From Gemmatimonas groenlandica (GTDB lineage: Bacteria > Gemmatimonadota > Gemmatimonadetes > Gemmatimonadales > Gemmatimonadaceae), in NCBI RefSeq assembly GCF_013004105.1, contig NZ_CP053085.1:310001-374000 (forward strand): DNA of 64,000 nt, given 5' to 3'. The notes below the pieces were generated by a model, which was not told where the DNA came from, made no database searches, and saw nothing but the letters and a program-made list of their open reading frames with translations. Positions within the stretch are counted from its first letter, which is position 1. Each line of letters starts with the position of its first letter. Position numbers and translations under genes: made by a program. This document shows, in pieces, positions 17,220 to 24,308 of the stretch.

Positions 17220-17453
17220 ATGCGCATGCTTCTCACTGCCGCCCTGATCGCCAGCCTCCCCCCGTCGGCCAGCGCGCAGTCGCCCGCGCCACAGCCCACC
17301 TCAACCATAGCGTCCGGTGACTGGCGCGCCACCGTGACGCTGTTCCGCACGCCAGGCACCGGGCGGCAGAAATCCCGCGGCCACTTCGCCGCCTTCGTCG
17401 CACTCTCTACGACGGTGATCAACCGGTTGGTCGGCTTCGGAGTGCAGTTCTGA
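17220..17453 (+). CDS. Short secreted peptide, possibly a deletion remnant
   Basis: 77 residues from the ATG at 17220: signal peptide MRMLLTAALIASLPPSASAQ, then a polar stretch and a hydrophobic, strand-like end (INRLVGFGVQF). A signal peptide plus a barrel-like C-terminus with little between suggests an internally deleted outer-membrane protein. The stop overlaps the next start as TGATG, so the two are translationally coupled. Confidence 0.45.
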   Translation: MRMLLTAALIASLPPSASAQSPAPQPTSTIASGDWRATVTLFRTPGTGRQKSRGHFAAFVALSTTVINRLVGFGVQF

Positions 17454-18160
17454 TGGATACGATCAAGGCTTCCCCTGAATCGATCGCTCCTCGCCTGGCC
17501 GGAGCGACGTACGTGGCGGCGAGCGTCGGCTTCCTGATCGTCTTCTCGTGGCTGGCCAGTCGCTTCGGCTATCCTGACGTGCTCGACCTCCCCGCCGCCG
17601 AAGTGCTCCCGCGCCTGCTGTCACTCGGTGGTGCTGGTCGTGCCGTCTGGGCCATGTACGCCCTGCTGCCGTTGATGCTGATTCCTGCGGCGGCCGGTGC
17701 GGTTGGCGCACTGAAGCGCGCCGACGGTCGCAGTGACACCGCCGTGCGCATTGGTCTGCAACTGCAAGTGTTCGCCGCACTCTGCATGACGCTCGGCCTG
17801 GCGCGCTGGAGCACCGCGCAGTGGTCGCTCGCCACCAGTTGGCAGCTCGCCGATGCGGCACAGCGGGTCGGCCTGGCCGCAATGTTTGATGTCCTGAACG
17901 TGTTCCTCGGCAACGGCATCGGTGAGTTCGTGGGGGAGCTCACGCTCTACGGTTCATTCCTCGCGTTTGCGATCGCGCTCCATCACAACGGTGCAAAGAA
18001 GGTTGCCGCGCTGGGCGCTGTCACTGCGCTGGCTGGCTGGATCGGCATGTTCCGCAACATCACGCCCACTGTGCAACTCGCGGCCGATGTGACGAACGTG
18101 CTGCTGCCGCTCTTCCTGATTGCCTTCGGTATCTCCCTCCTACGTGGCAAAGCCTCATGA
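17453..18160 (+). CDS. DUF4386-like integral membrane protein
   Basis: 235 residues with about six hydrophobic spans (ATYVAASVGFLIVFSWL; AMYALLPLMLIPAAAGAVG; LQVFAALCMTLGLARW; the FLGNGIGEFVGELTLYGSFL region; VAALGAVTALAGWIGMF; LLPLFLIAFGISLL). Pattern and length resemble DUF4386 proteins, whose function is unknown. Start by TGATG overlap with the preceding peptide. No catalytic residues stand out. Confidence 0.6.
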   Translation: MDTIKASPESIAPRLAGATYVAASVGFLIVFSWLASRFGYPDVLDLPAAEVLPRLLSLGGAGRAVWAMYALLPLMLIPAAAGAVGALKRADGRSDTAVRIGLQLQVFAALCMTLGLARWSTAQWSLATSWQLADAAQRVGLAAMFDVLNVFLGNGIGEFVGELTLYGSFLAFAIALHHNGAKKVAALGAVTALAGWIGMFRNITPTVQLAADVTNVLLPLFLIAFGISLLRGKAS

Positions 18161-18258
18161 GCACCAAGTCACTCCATCCGCGACTGTTCGCCTCGGTGCT
18201 TGCGCTGGAACTATTCGAGTACAGCACTGGCGGTGATGCGAACGTGTGCCGCATCTAG
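18157..18258 (+). CDS. Very short ORF coupled to the DUF4386-like gene (probable fragment)
   Basis: 33 residues (begins MSTKSLHPRLFASVLALEL) starting at an ATGA overlap with the previous stop. The overlap is gene-like, but the frame ends abruptly where base composition changes before the amidase gene. It is probably the cut 5' end of a longer gene replaced by the incoming amidase segment. Confidence 0.3.
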   Translation: MSTKSLHPRLFASVLALELFEYSTGGDANVCRI

Positions 18259-18310
18259 CAGCGCTGCTTTCAGTGCAACCCACAATCCAGGCCGTCTCAA
18301 TGGAGAGACC

Positions 18311-19783
18311 ATGAAATCATCCCTCAATTTCCTTCCAGCCAGCACGCTCGCCGAAATGATCCGCGCTGGCGATACCACTTCTCGGCAAGTCGTTGAGGCT
18401 TGCTTCGCGCAAATAGGAAAGCAGAACCCCACGTACAACGCCATAGTTACTCTCCACGAGGCTGAGGCGCTTGCCCAGGCAGACCAGGCAGATCAAGCCA
18501 GGCGCGATGGCAAACCATGTGGTCCACTGCATGGAGTTCCGATTACGATCAAAGACACGTATCGCGTCAAGGGCTCGCGCACCACGGCGGGTTACCTCCC
18601 GCTGAAGGACCACATCCCCGATACCGATGCGGTGGCGGTCCAGCTGCTGAAAGAGGCCGGCGCAATCATTGTTGGCAGGACCAACACGCCGACCCTTGCC
18701 ATGGACATGCAAACCGACAATCCCGTCTTCGGCAAGACCAATAATCCATGGGACGTTACTCGTACATCAGCCGGCTCCAGCGGCGGATGCGCCACTGCGC
18801 TGGCAACAGGCATGACATCCCTTTCGCTGGGAAGTGATCTGGCGGGCTCGATTCGACTGCCTGCGAGCTTTTGCGGAGTCTATGGATTGAAGCCGACCCA
18901 CGGCGTCGTGTCGTTTGAAGGACACATTGTGCCGCTCCCTGGGGAGATCAATGGCTACCGTACGCTGGCCGTTGCTGGGCCGCTGGCGCGTTCGATTGAT
19001 GATCTGGCGCTCGCGTTGGACGTACTCACACAACCGACGTCTCAGGACAGAAATATCGCGCCGCTGCTTGCTGACATGGGCGGCAACGTCGACATCGCCA
19101 ACCTAAAAATTGCATGGACCGATGACTTTGGTGGGGTTCCGGTGAGTGCAGAGATCAAGGACAAACTGCACGCCTATGTGAAGACATTGGCTCAAGCGGG
19201 TGCCACCGTCCACAAGCTTGAACCGCAAGGACTGGACTACAACGAAATCTGGGAGACCTGGGGCAGTTTCGTGGGGGCACAAGGCAATTACGACATGTCG
19301 AACGTGAAGCGCGCCATCGGTCATCTGTTCTCAAAAGGCACACTGAAAAATCTTCCGATGCAGCGAAAGATTGTGGGCCCGACTTCTGTGAAGAAGCTGA
19401 TGCAGGCCTTTGAACTGCAAAGCCGGTACATCACGAAGATGGACAACTTTCTTTCGGATTACGACGCGTGGCTGTGCCCAGTCAGCGCGACCACCGCGTT
19501 CAAACACCACGCGCACAGCAAGATGCTTGGCGACTTCAAGATCTACGACACGCCGTTGCAAGTGGATGGTGCTGACGTCCACTATTACGTCGCCACTCAG
19601 TCGTACACGACCATCTTCTCGACCACCAACAGCCCCGTGGTCTCCATGCCAATCGGCTTGGGCCACTCCGGTCTTCCCGTGAACATCCAGGTCGCGGGCA
19701 AACGGTACAGTGACCGGCGATTGCTCAAGGTCGCCAAGGTGCTGGATTCTTACAGCGACAAGTTCCAGTACCCACTTCAGTAA
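18311..19783 (+). CDS. Amidase (amidase-signature family)
   Basis: 490 residues from the ATG at 18311, with GGAGAG upstream. Amidase-signature enzymes hydrolyse carbon-nitrogen bonds of amides with a Ser-cisSer-Lys triad. Here the triad reads Lys81 (ITIKDTYR), Ser156 (RTSAGSSGG) and Ser180 (GSDLAGSIRLPA), all present. PLHGVPITIKD and GVYGLKPTHGVVS are further family marks. There is no signal peptide, so it is cytoplasmic. The substrate cannot be told. Codon use is visibly richer in A/T at third positions than neighbouring genes. It abuts an IS91-like transposase tail 3' of its stop and a truncated ORF 5', all pointing to horizontal acquisition. Confidence 0.9.
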   Translation: MKSSLNFLPASTLAEMIRAGDTTSRQVVEACFAQIGKQNPTYNAIVTLHEAEALAQADQADQARRDGKPCGPLHGVPITIKDTYRVKGSRTTAGYLPLKDHIPDTDAVAVQLLKEAGAIIVGRTNTPTLAMDMQTDNPVFGKTNNPWDVTRTSAGSSGGCATALATGMTSLSLGSDLAGSIRLPASFCGVYGLKPTHGVVSFEGHIVPLPGEINGYRTLAVAGPLARSIDDLALALDVLTQPTSQDRNIAPLLADMGGNVDIANLKIAWTDDFGGVPVSAEIKDKLHAYVKTLAQAGATVHKLEPQGLDYNEIWETWGSFVGAQGNYDMSNVKRAIGHLFSKGTLKNLPMQRKIVGPTSVKKLMQAFELQSRYITKMDNFLSDYDAWLCPVSATTAFKHHAHSKMLGDFKIYDTPLQVDGADVHYYVATQSYTTIFSTTNSPVVSMPIGLGHSGLPVNIQVAGKRYSDRRLLKVAKVLDSYSDKFQYPLQ

Positions 19784-19800
19784 TCGTCGGGCATCGTCTC

Positions 19801-19977
19801 GGGTGGCAGGTCGTCGCGTTCATCACTCAGGCGTCGGCGATCGACCAGATTCTCGCGCACCTCCGGACCCACGCCCCCCGCGAGCCGGACGCTCACGCTT
19901 CGACTCGGAGGCCACGTCGCCTGGCGGGGCCAGAGACGGCCTGCCTGAGGTATGTCACGCCGCCTGGCCGGGGGTGA
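19801..19977 (+). pseudogene. IS91-like transposase C-terminal fragment
   Basis: Open reading to a TGA at 19975 gives VVAFITQASAIDQILAHLR followed by an Arg/Pro-rich tail. This resembles the extreme C-terminus of IS91/ISCR-type rolling-circle transposases (pattern VxAFITxxxxIxxILxHL then a basic, Pro-rich tail). The catalytic Y2 region is absent. The frame begins within about 20 bp of the amidase stop. Identification is by pattern only. Confidence 0.5.
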
Positions 19978-20413
19978 CATTGACTCCTGCGACGTCGTGC
20001 GCGGAGAACATCAGCATGCAGAACGCTCTCGTTTGACGACGAGACGCCGCGCGTGACTGTGGTTAGCGTTCAGTGGCGTTGGTGAGCACCACAGCCGCAT
20101 TCCGCCTGAGCCCCACCAGCTCCGCACGCAGCTCCGTCGCAAACGACACGTTCCCCGGACACACCTCTTGGGACATCTGTCGGCAAAACCGTTTTGAGTT
20201 GGCGCTCGGGACCGGGAGGCGAACTCTCATCTGGGAGCGGGCTCGGTCGCAGCATTTTGGCTATCAGGTCCGTTGCAAGGTGCATGGCTGCGGCGTTGCA
20301 TGCTCACCAGTGATGGTATTCTTCGCTCGTATTCGCGCGGCGGCGCATAATGAGCGCGCCGCACAGCGCGCCGCCTCGGACCATGCCTGACGGACCAGGT
20401 GAACCTGACCCTT
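19978..20413. other. Intergenic region without a supported gene
   Basis: About 435 bp between the IS91-like tail and the 3' end of the TetR gene. Short frames occur on both strands (for example 20073-20390 plus, 20070-20285 minus) but show no family resemblance, ribosome site or consistent codon use. It may be the rest of the IS91-like element and its end. Confidence 0.4.
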
Positions 20414-21169
20414 TCAGCGCGCAGGCGGCGCCGCCGCAATAACGCTGCGCATGACGAGCATGAGCATGGCACCTTCGTTTGCGTTCGGCGTGGGCGTGCG
20501 CGGCGATGTGGTGGGTCGCATCATGGCGAGGCCATGCGCGACGGCGACAAACAGGTTCGCCAGCGCATCCGCCGTCGCCGGTAGCTCGCGCCCCGCCTTG
20601 GCAAACAATGCCGCGACCACTTCGGCCAGTGCGGTGCGCTGCGCGACCTGCAGCGCATCGATCTGAGCAGCCAGTGCGGTGCTGCGCTCTGCCTGTCGAC
20701 GAATCTCTACACTGAGGCGCGGCCAGTCTGCGTTCGCGCGCGCGGACTGCAAGTCGTGGCCAATGGCATCGAGCACCGACGCGACATCTCCATCCCTCGC
20801 GAGGAAGGCCCGGAACGCTGCCTGTTCTCGCTGCTTGTGCTGTTCGAAGAGTTCGATGAACACCGCCTCCTTCGTTGGGAAATTTGCGTAGAACGCGCCC
20901 TTTGTATAGCCGGCGGCCGCTGCGATGCGGTCAATCGAAGCGCCAGCATAGCCCTCGGCGGCCAGCACGGCTCGCGCCGCGTCGAGGAGTCGCTCTCGGG
21001 TCTCAGCCTGACTCAGCGCCCGGGTGGAACGAGGACGTTTGTCTTGCGCGGACGCCGTGGACGGCTTGGCGAGCGCCCGGCGCTTTTTGCTGGTTTTTGG
21101 ACTCGCGGGCATGGATGTCGTCGGCAAAATGGTCAGGAACTGCGGTAGTTGAATATCGTGCCCTTGCAT
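20414..21169 (-). CDS. TetR-family transcriptional regulator
   Basis: Up to 251 residues. The N-terminal ~50 are basic and Ser/Thr-rich, so the start could instead be the ATG at 21112. The DNA-binding domain is at about 53-100: RERLLDAARAVLAAEGYAGA, then IAAAAGYTKGAFYANFPTKE, a canonical TetR helix-turn-helix. The C-terminal ligand domain carries an IRRQAERSTALAAQI segment. Two 18-bp palindromes lie just upstream of the first ATG, so it probably represses itself and the divergent rhodanese operon. Inducer unknown. Confidence 0.9.
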   Translation of the reverse strand: MQGHDIQLPQFLTILPTTSMPASPKTSKKRRALAKPSTASAQDKRPRSTRALSQAETRERLLDAARAVLAAEGYAGASIDRIAAAAGYTKGAFYANFPTKEAVFIELFEQHKQREQAAFRAFLARDGDVASVLDAIGHDLQSARANADWPRLSVEIRRQAERSTALAAQIDALQVAQRTALAEVVAALFAKAGRELPATADALANLFVAVAHGLAMMRPTTSPRTPTPNANEGAMLMLVMRSVIAAAPPAR

Positions 21170-21172
21170 TTC

Positions 21173-21212
21173 AGATACTAGTCAGTATCTATTCACATAC
21201 TGATCGGTATCT
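21173..21212. promoter_or_regulatory. Two tandem 18-bp palindromes, probable TetR operators
   Basis: AGATACTAGTCAGTATCT at 21173-21190 and ACATACTGATCGGTATCT at 21195-21212 are near-perfect inverted repeats sharing an ATACT(N4)AGTAT core, with centres 22 bp apart. They lie between the divergent TetR gene and the rhodanese operon in an AT-rich patch. Size and layout fit TetR dimer operators, possibly overlapping both promoters. Confidence 0.75.
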
Positions 21213-21340
21213 CAAAACCTTTCTCCTCGGCCAACGAGAGGTGCGCTGGTGGCAACAACTCGGATTTTCGTGACTGGCGACGTCTCCGAAACCCTACGCG
21301 ACAGCGCCGAGTGGTTTCGTTCTCCACTGAGGATTGCCGC

Positions 21341-21958
21341 ATGAACAACGCACTTCGAAACGCACCCATGCATCGCGGCGACGGTGTCCTGCGTTCGTTT
21401 GCCCGCCGTGGCTGGCGATTTGGCCTTGGATCGCTTGCGTTGTCGGCCACTCTCGTGGTTCCCGTCGGCGCCACCGGTTCGGGCAATTCGGCCGAGAGCT
21501 CGGGCTCTCTGCTCTGGTCGTCGATATTCAAAATGATTGCGCACAAGTGGCCGTCGGTGCAGCAGCTCTCCACCGCTGAACTTGCACAGCGGATAGAGGC
21601 TCACGAACCCGTGCTGCTCATCGATACACGTGCGAAAAGCGAGTACCTCGTCAGTCATCTTCCGGGCGCCGTTTGGGCGGAGAGCCCTGCGCAGTTGCGC
21701 GACGCCGTACTCAACGTTCCCGCCACGCAGCTGATCGTGCTGTACTGCTCGGTCGGGGTGCGTTCGTCAAAGGCGGCAGACCTGTTGATGCGTGATGGTG
21801 GCCATACGGTCGCCAACCTGCGCGGCTCGATCTTTCAGTGGGCCAACGAAGGCCGCGCGCTCGAAGCCGATGGCCGGCCCACTGCAGTGGTGCATCCGTA
21901 CAATCGGTTCTTCGGACAGCTCCTCGAACCTCGCCTGCGGGCACCGGGCGCGCCGTGA
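21341..21958 (+). CDS. Exported or membrane-anchored rhodanese-domain protein
   Basis: 205 residues from the ATG at 21341 (GAGG eight bases upstream). Residues about 25-45 form a signal or anchor segment. The rhodanese domain spans about 75-165: PVLLIDTRAKSEYLVSHLPGA, then the active-site loop YCSVGVRSSKAA with Cys136. The six-residue loop is typical of sulfurtransferase rhodaneses. First gene of a three-gene operon; its stop overlaps the next start (GTGA). Confidence 0.85.
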   Translation: MNNALRNAPMHRGDGVLRSFARRGWRFGLGSLALSATLVVPVGATGSGNSAESSGSLLWSSIFKMIAHKWPSVQQLSTAELAQRIEAHEPVLLIDTRAKSEYLVSHLPGAVWAESPAQLRDAVLNVPATQLIVLYCSVGVRSSKAADLLMRDGGHTVANLRGSIFQWANEGRALEADGRPTAVVHPYNRFFGQLLEPRLRAPGAP

Positions 21959-22731
21959 TTGACGCCGTCACACTGGCCTCGTGGCGCGCGCCGGCCTCGA
22001 TCGGCGTGATGTCGCTGCTCTTCGGGTGGGAAACGGCCCAGCCGTTCCTCGCGCTGTTCGCGCGCGCGCCGCATCCATGGCGAACGCGACTGCGTCACGC
22101 CGCCACCAACATCGGTATCGGCGTGCTCAACGGACTGGCGATCCGGTTCGGATTTCTGGCGCTCTGGATTGCGACGATGCAGTGGGCGGCGACCGCGGGC
22201 GTGGGCCTGCTCCAGTGGCTCTCCGTGGCGCCGGAATTTCGCTGGATCGTCGTGCTCTTTCTGCTCGACGCATGGACGTACGCCTGGCACCGGTTGAATC
22301 ACACCGTCTCATTCTTTTGGCGTTTTCATCGGCTGCACCATTCCGATCGCGCGATGGATGTGACGACAGCGAACCGCTTTCACTTCGGCGAGATCACGCT
22401 GTCGTCGCTGGCGCGTGTGCCAATCCTGGCGCTCATCGGCTGTGGGATGGAAGAACTTGCGCTGTACGAGGTGCTTCTGTTCGCGGTGGTGCAGTTTCAC
22501 CATGCCAACATTGGCCTGCCGGACTGGATCGATGGCGCGCTGCGCACCGTCATCGTCACGCCGCACTTGCACAAGGTGCATCACTCCGTGGTCATCGCTG
22601 AGCAGAATGCGAACTTCAGTTCGCTCTTTTCGTGGTGGGATCGGATTGCGCAGACCTTTCGACTCGCACCGGATCTGTCGCAGGTGGTGTTTGGTGTCGA
22701 CCACGATTCCGCCACGGAGCCCCATGCTTGA
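21955..22731 (+). CDS. Fatty acid hydroxylase / sterol desaturase family membrane protein
   Basis: 258 residues from a GTG overlapping the rhodanese stop. The membrane-bound di-iron histidine clusters are all present: HRLNH (His112, His116), HRLHH (His125, His128, His129), FHH (His182, His183) and HLHKVHH (His204-His210). Several hydrophobic spans surround them (about 60-80, 95-110, 150-180). This family hydroxylates or desaturates lipids, sterols or carotenoids using O2; the substrate is not apparent. It overlaps the next gene by 8 nt, so it is tightly coupled. Confidence 0.85.
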   Translation: MIDAVTLASWRAPASIGVMSLLFGWETAQPFLALFARAPHPWRTRLRHAATNIGIGVLNGLAIRFGFLALWIATMQWAATAGVGLLQWLSVAPEFRWIVVLFLLDAWTYAWHRLNHTVSFFWRFHRLHHSDRAMDVTTANRFHFGEITLSSLARVPILALIGCGMEELALYEVLLFAVVQFHHANIGLPDWIDGALRTVIVTPHLHKVHHSVVIAEQNANFSSLFSWWDRIAQTFRLAPDLSQVVFGVDHDSATEPHA

Positions 22732-23395
22732 AATTGCTGACGACGTCTTCCAAATCTCGGTTTTTCCGCGCAACGCGGTCAACGCGTATCTGATTGGTGC
22801 AATCATCGTGGACGCGGGGGTGCGCTCGTCCGCCGCCCAGCTGAAAAAGGCGTTGGGCAAGCGCGCATTGACCTCGCACATGCTGACCCATGCCCACGCC
22901 GACCACCAAGGTTCCAGCGCCTTTCTGTGTGACCAGTACCGCCTGCCACTGTGGTGTGGCGCGCCAGATGAATATGCCGCCCAAACCGGCCAAGTGACCG
23001 GCGAATACCCCAACCCGCGCCACCCGATTGCCCGACTCCAACAGCGCCTGTGGGCTGGGCCGGGGCACCCCGTCACCCGCACCCTGCGCGAAGGCGACAT
23101 GGTCGGCGACTTCCGCGTGCTCGAAACTCCGGGGCACGCGAGTGGTCATCTCGCCTTGTGGCGCGAACGCGACGGCGTGCTGATCGCGGGCGATGTGCTC
23201 GTGAACATGGACATGTTCACGACCCGGCCTGGCCTGCACGAACCGCCAGCCATGTTTACTCATGACGTCGCCCAGAACCGTCAATCCATTCACAAGATTG
23301 CGGCGCTCAACCCGCGGGTGATTGGCTTCGGGCACGGCCCAGTCTTGCGCGATTCCGATCAGTTGCTGGAACTGGCGTCGCGGTTCGGCAAATGA
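22724..23395 (+). CDS. Metallo-beta-lactamase-fold hydrolase
   Basis: 223 residues, complete. The metal-binding motif THAHADH (His56, His58, Asp60, His61) is followed by ETPGHASGHLAL and GDVLVN, then GFGHGPVL near the C-terminus, in the usual MBL order. No signal peptide, so it is cytoplasmic. Glyoxalase-II/persulfide-dioxygenase-like enzymes often accompany rhodaneses, but the sequence does not fix the substrate. Last gene of the operon. Confidence 0.88.
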   Translation: MLEIADDVFQISVFPRNAVNAYLIGAIIVDAGVRSSAAQLKKALGKRALTSHMLTHAHADHQGSSAFLCDQYRLPLWCGAPDEYAAQTGQVTGEYPNPRHPIARLQQRLWAGPGHPVTRTLREGDMVGDFRVLETPGHASGHLALWRERDGVLIAGDVLVNMDMFTTRPGLHEPPAMFTHDVAQNRQSIHKIAALNPRVIGFGHGPVLRDSDQLLELASRFGK

Positions 23396-23429
23396 ATGTG
23401 ACGCACGCGGCAGCGTTTCGGCGCCAGCC

Positions 23430-23817
23430 GTCATGCTGCGCGTGCGCGCTAGCTCAGACGAACCGACGGGAGTCAGCAGCGATACGGTTACGGCTGTGCC
23501 GAAGATCAGTGGAATTCCGTACATCGCCCAAGGCCACGTGTAGCCTCCGGCATCGCCCACCAGCACGAAGCGACCGATGCCCCACGCCCCCTCACCACTG
23601 CGGACGCCCACGCGCCGGCTGTCGTCGCGCGCGGCCAGTGAAACCCGGCCAAGTGCGTAAACGCCAACGCGGCCACCGGGATGTTGGCGAGAATCAGGCG
23701 GTTGAGAATACCATCGAGTAGCACGTTGGCGCCCAACCAGCAGAGCAGCGCCAACCGCGCCGTGGTGGCGCGCTGACCACGAACCGTCGATGCGAGATGC
23801 AAGTCGGCCTGCAGCAT
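23430..23817 (-). pseudogene. Decayed sodium:solute symporter (SSS) C-terminal fragment
   Basis: On the minus strand, one frame reads NRLILANIPVAALAFTHLAG then HWPRATTAGAWAS. After a frame change near 23595 another reads GAWGIGRFVLVGDAGGYTWP and WAMYGIPLIFGTAVTVSLLT. Together they resemble the last two or three membrane spans of an SSS transporter. No upstream part is present. Frameshift and truncation both argue for a dead fragment. Confidence 0.5.
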
Positions 23818-23831
23818 GGAAGCACAGCCAG

Positions 23832-23862
23832 GCGGTCACCCTCGTCACGCGAGGGTGGCCGC
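23832..23862. terminator. 13-bp-stem hairpin in the gap after the MBL operon
   Basis: GCGGTCACCCTCG (23832-23844) pairs with CGAGGGTGGCCGC (23850-23862) with one G-T pair and a 5-nt loop, followed by atatgttt. It could terminate transcription from the left. Confidence 0.5.
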
Positions 23863-24308
23863 ATATGTTTGGCCGACTGCACGGCCTCGATCCACCGGCG
23901 AGACATGGTAGATAGACGTCGGCGACGGCGTGCGCGTCGAATGAGAGATCGTGCACCAATGCAGCTTTTGGCGCCCTCGCATACCGCTATTGTTGCTTGC
24001 CGCGGACAGTTGACTCCGTCCGCATCAGACAGTTGCTTCGATCCGAAGCAGCGAACGTGTTGTCCGTATTGCAGGTCGGTCGACGTAGGCACGGGCGACG
24101 TAGTCCGAAATCGTCGTCGAAACTCCGAACAACACCCTGCCGCCTAGCTGCGAGCACGCGAGCGGCTGATTGGACGGCTGGGCAGCCGCCTGCGCGCGGC
24201 CATGGGACGAATGCTATTGCGACATTCTCTCCCTTTGGCAAAGCTTCCCTACGGGGCGACGGCCTCGGGTTGATCCCGCGTCAGACATTGCTTGGGGAGC
24301 GTTCATTG
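23863..24308. other. Non-coding leader region ahead of the TonB receptor
   Basis: About 445 bp with no convincing gene. A small perfect hairpin (TGCTTCG-atc-CGAAGCA, 24034-24050) lies in it. The in-frame extension of the TonB gene upstream to 23997 lacks protein-like composition. The receptor promoter is expected here, but no clear -35/-10 pair was assigned. Confidence 0.4.

Noticed and set aside
20070-20390. Short ORFs on both strands between the IS91-like tail and tetR
   Set aside because: Neither has a ribosome site, family resemblance or consistent third-position bias.
21249-21344. 31-residue GTG ORF overlapping the rhodanese start (ATGA)
   Set aside because: The overlap is suggestive, but it is very short, has no recognisable sequence and lies in the expected 5' leader of the operon.
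23436-23475. tRNA-like string gctagctcag
   Set aside because: No acceptor stem, anticodon arm or T-loop can be folded around it; it lies in the symporter-like fragment.
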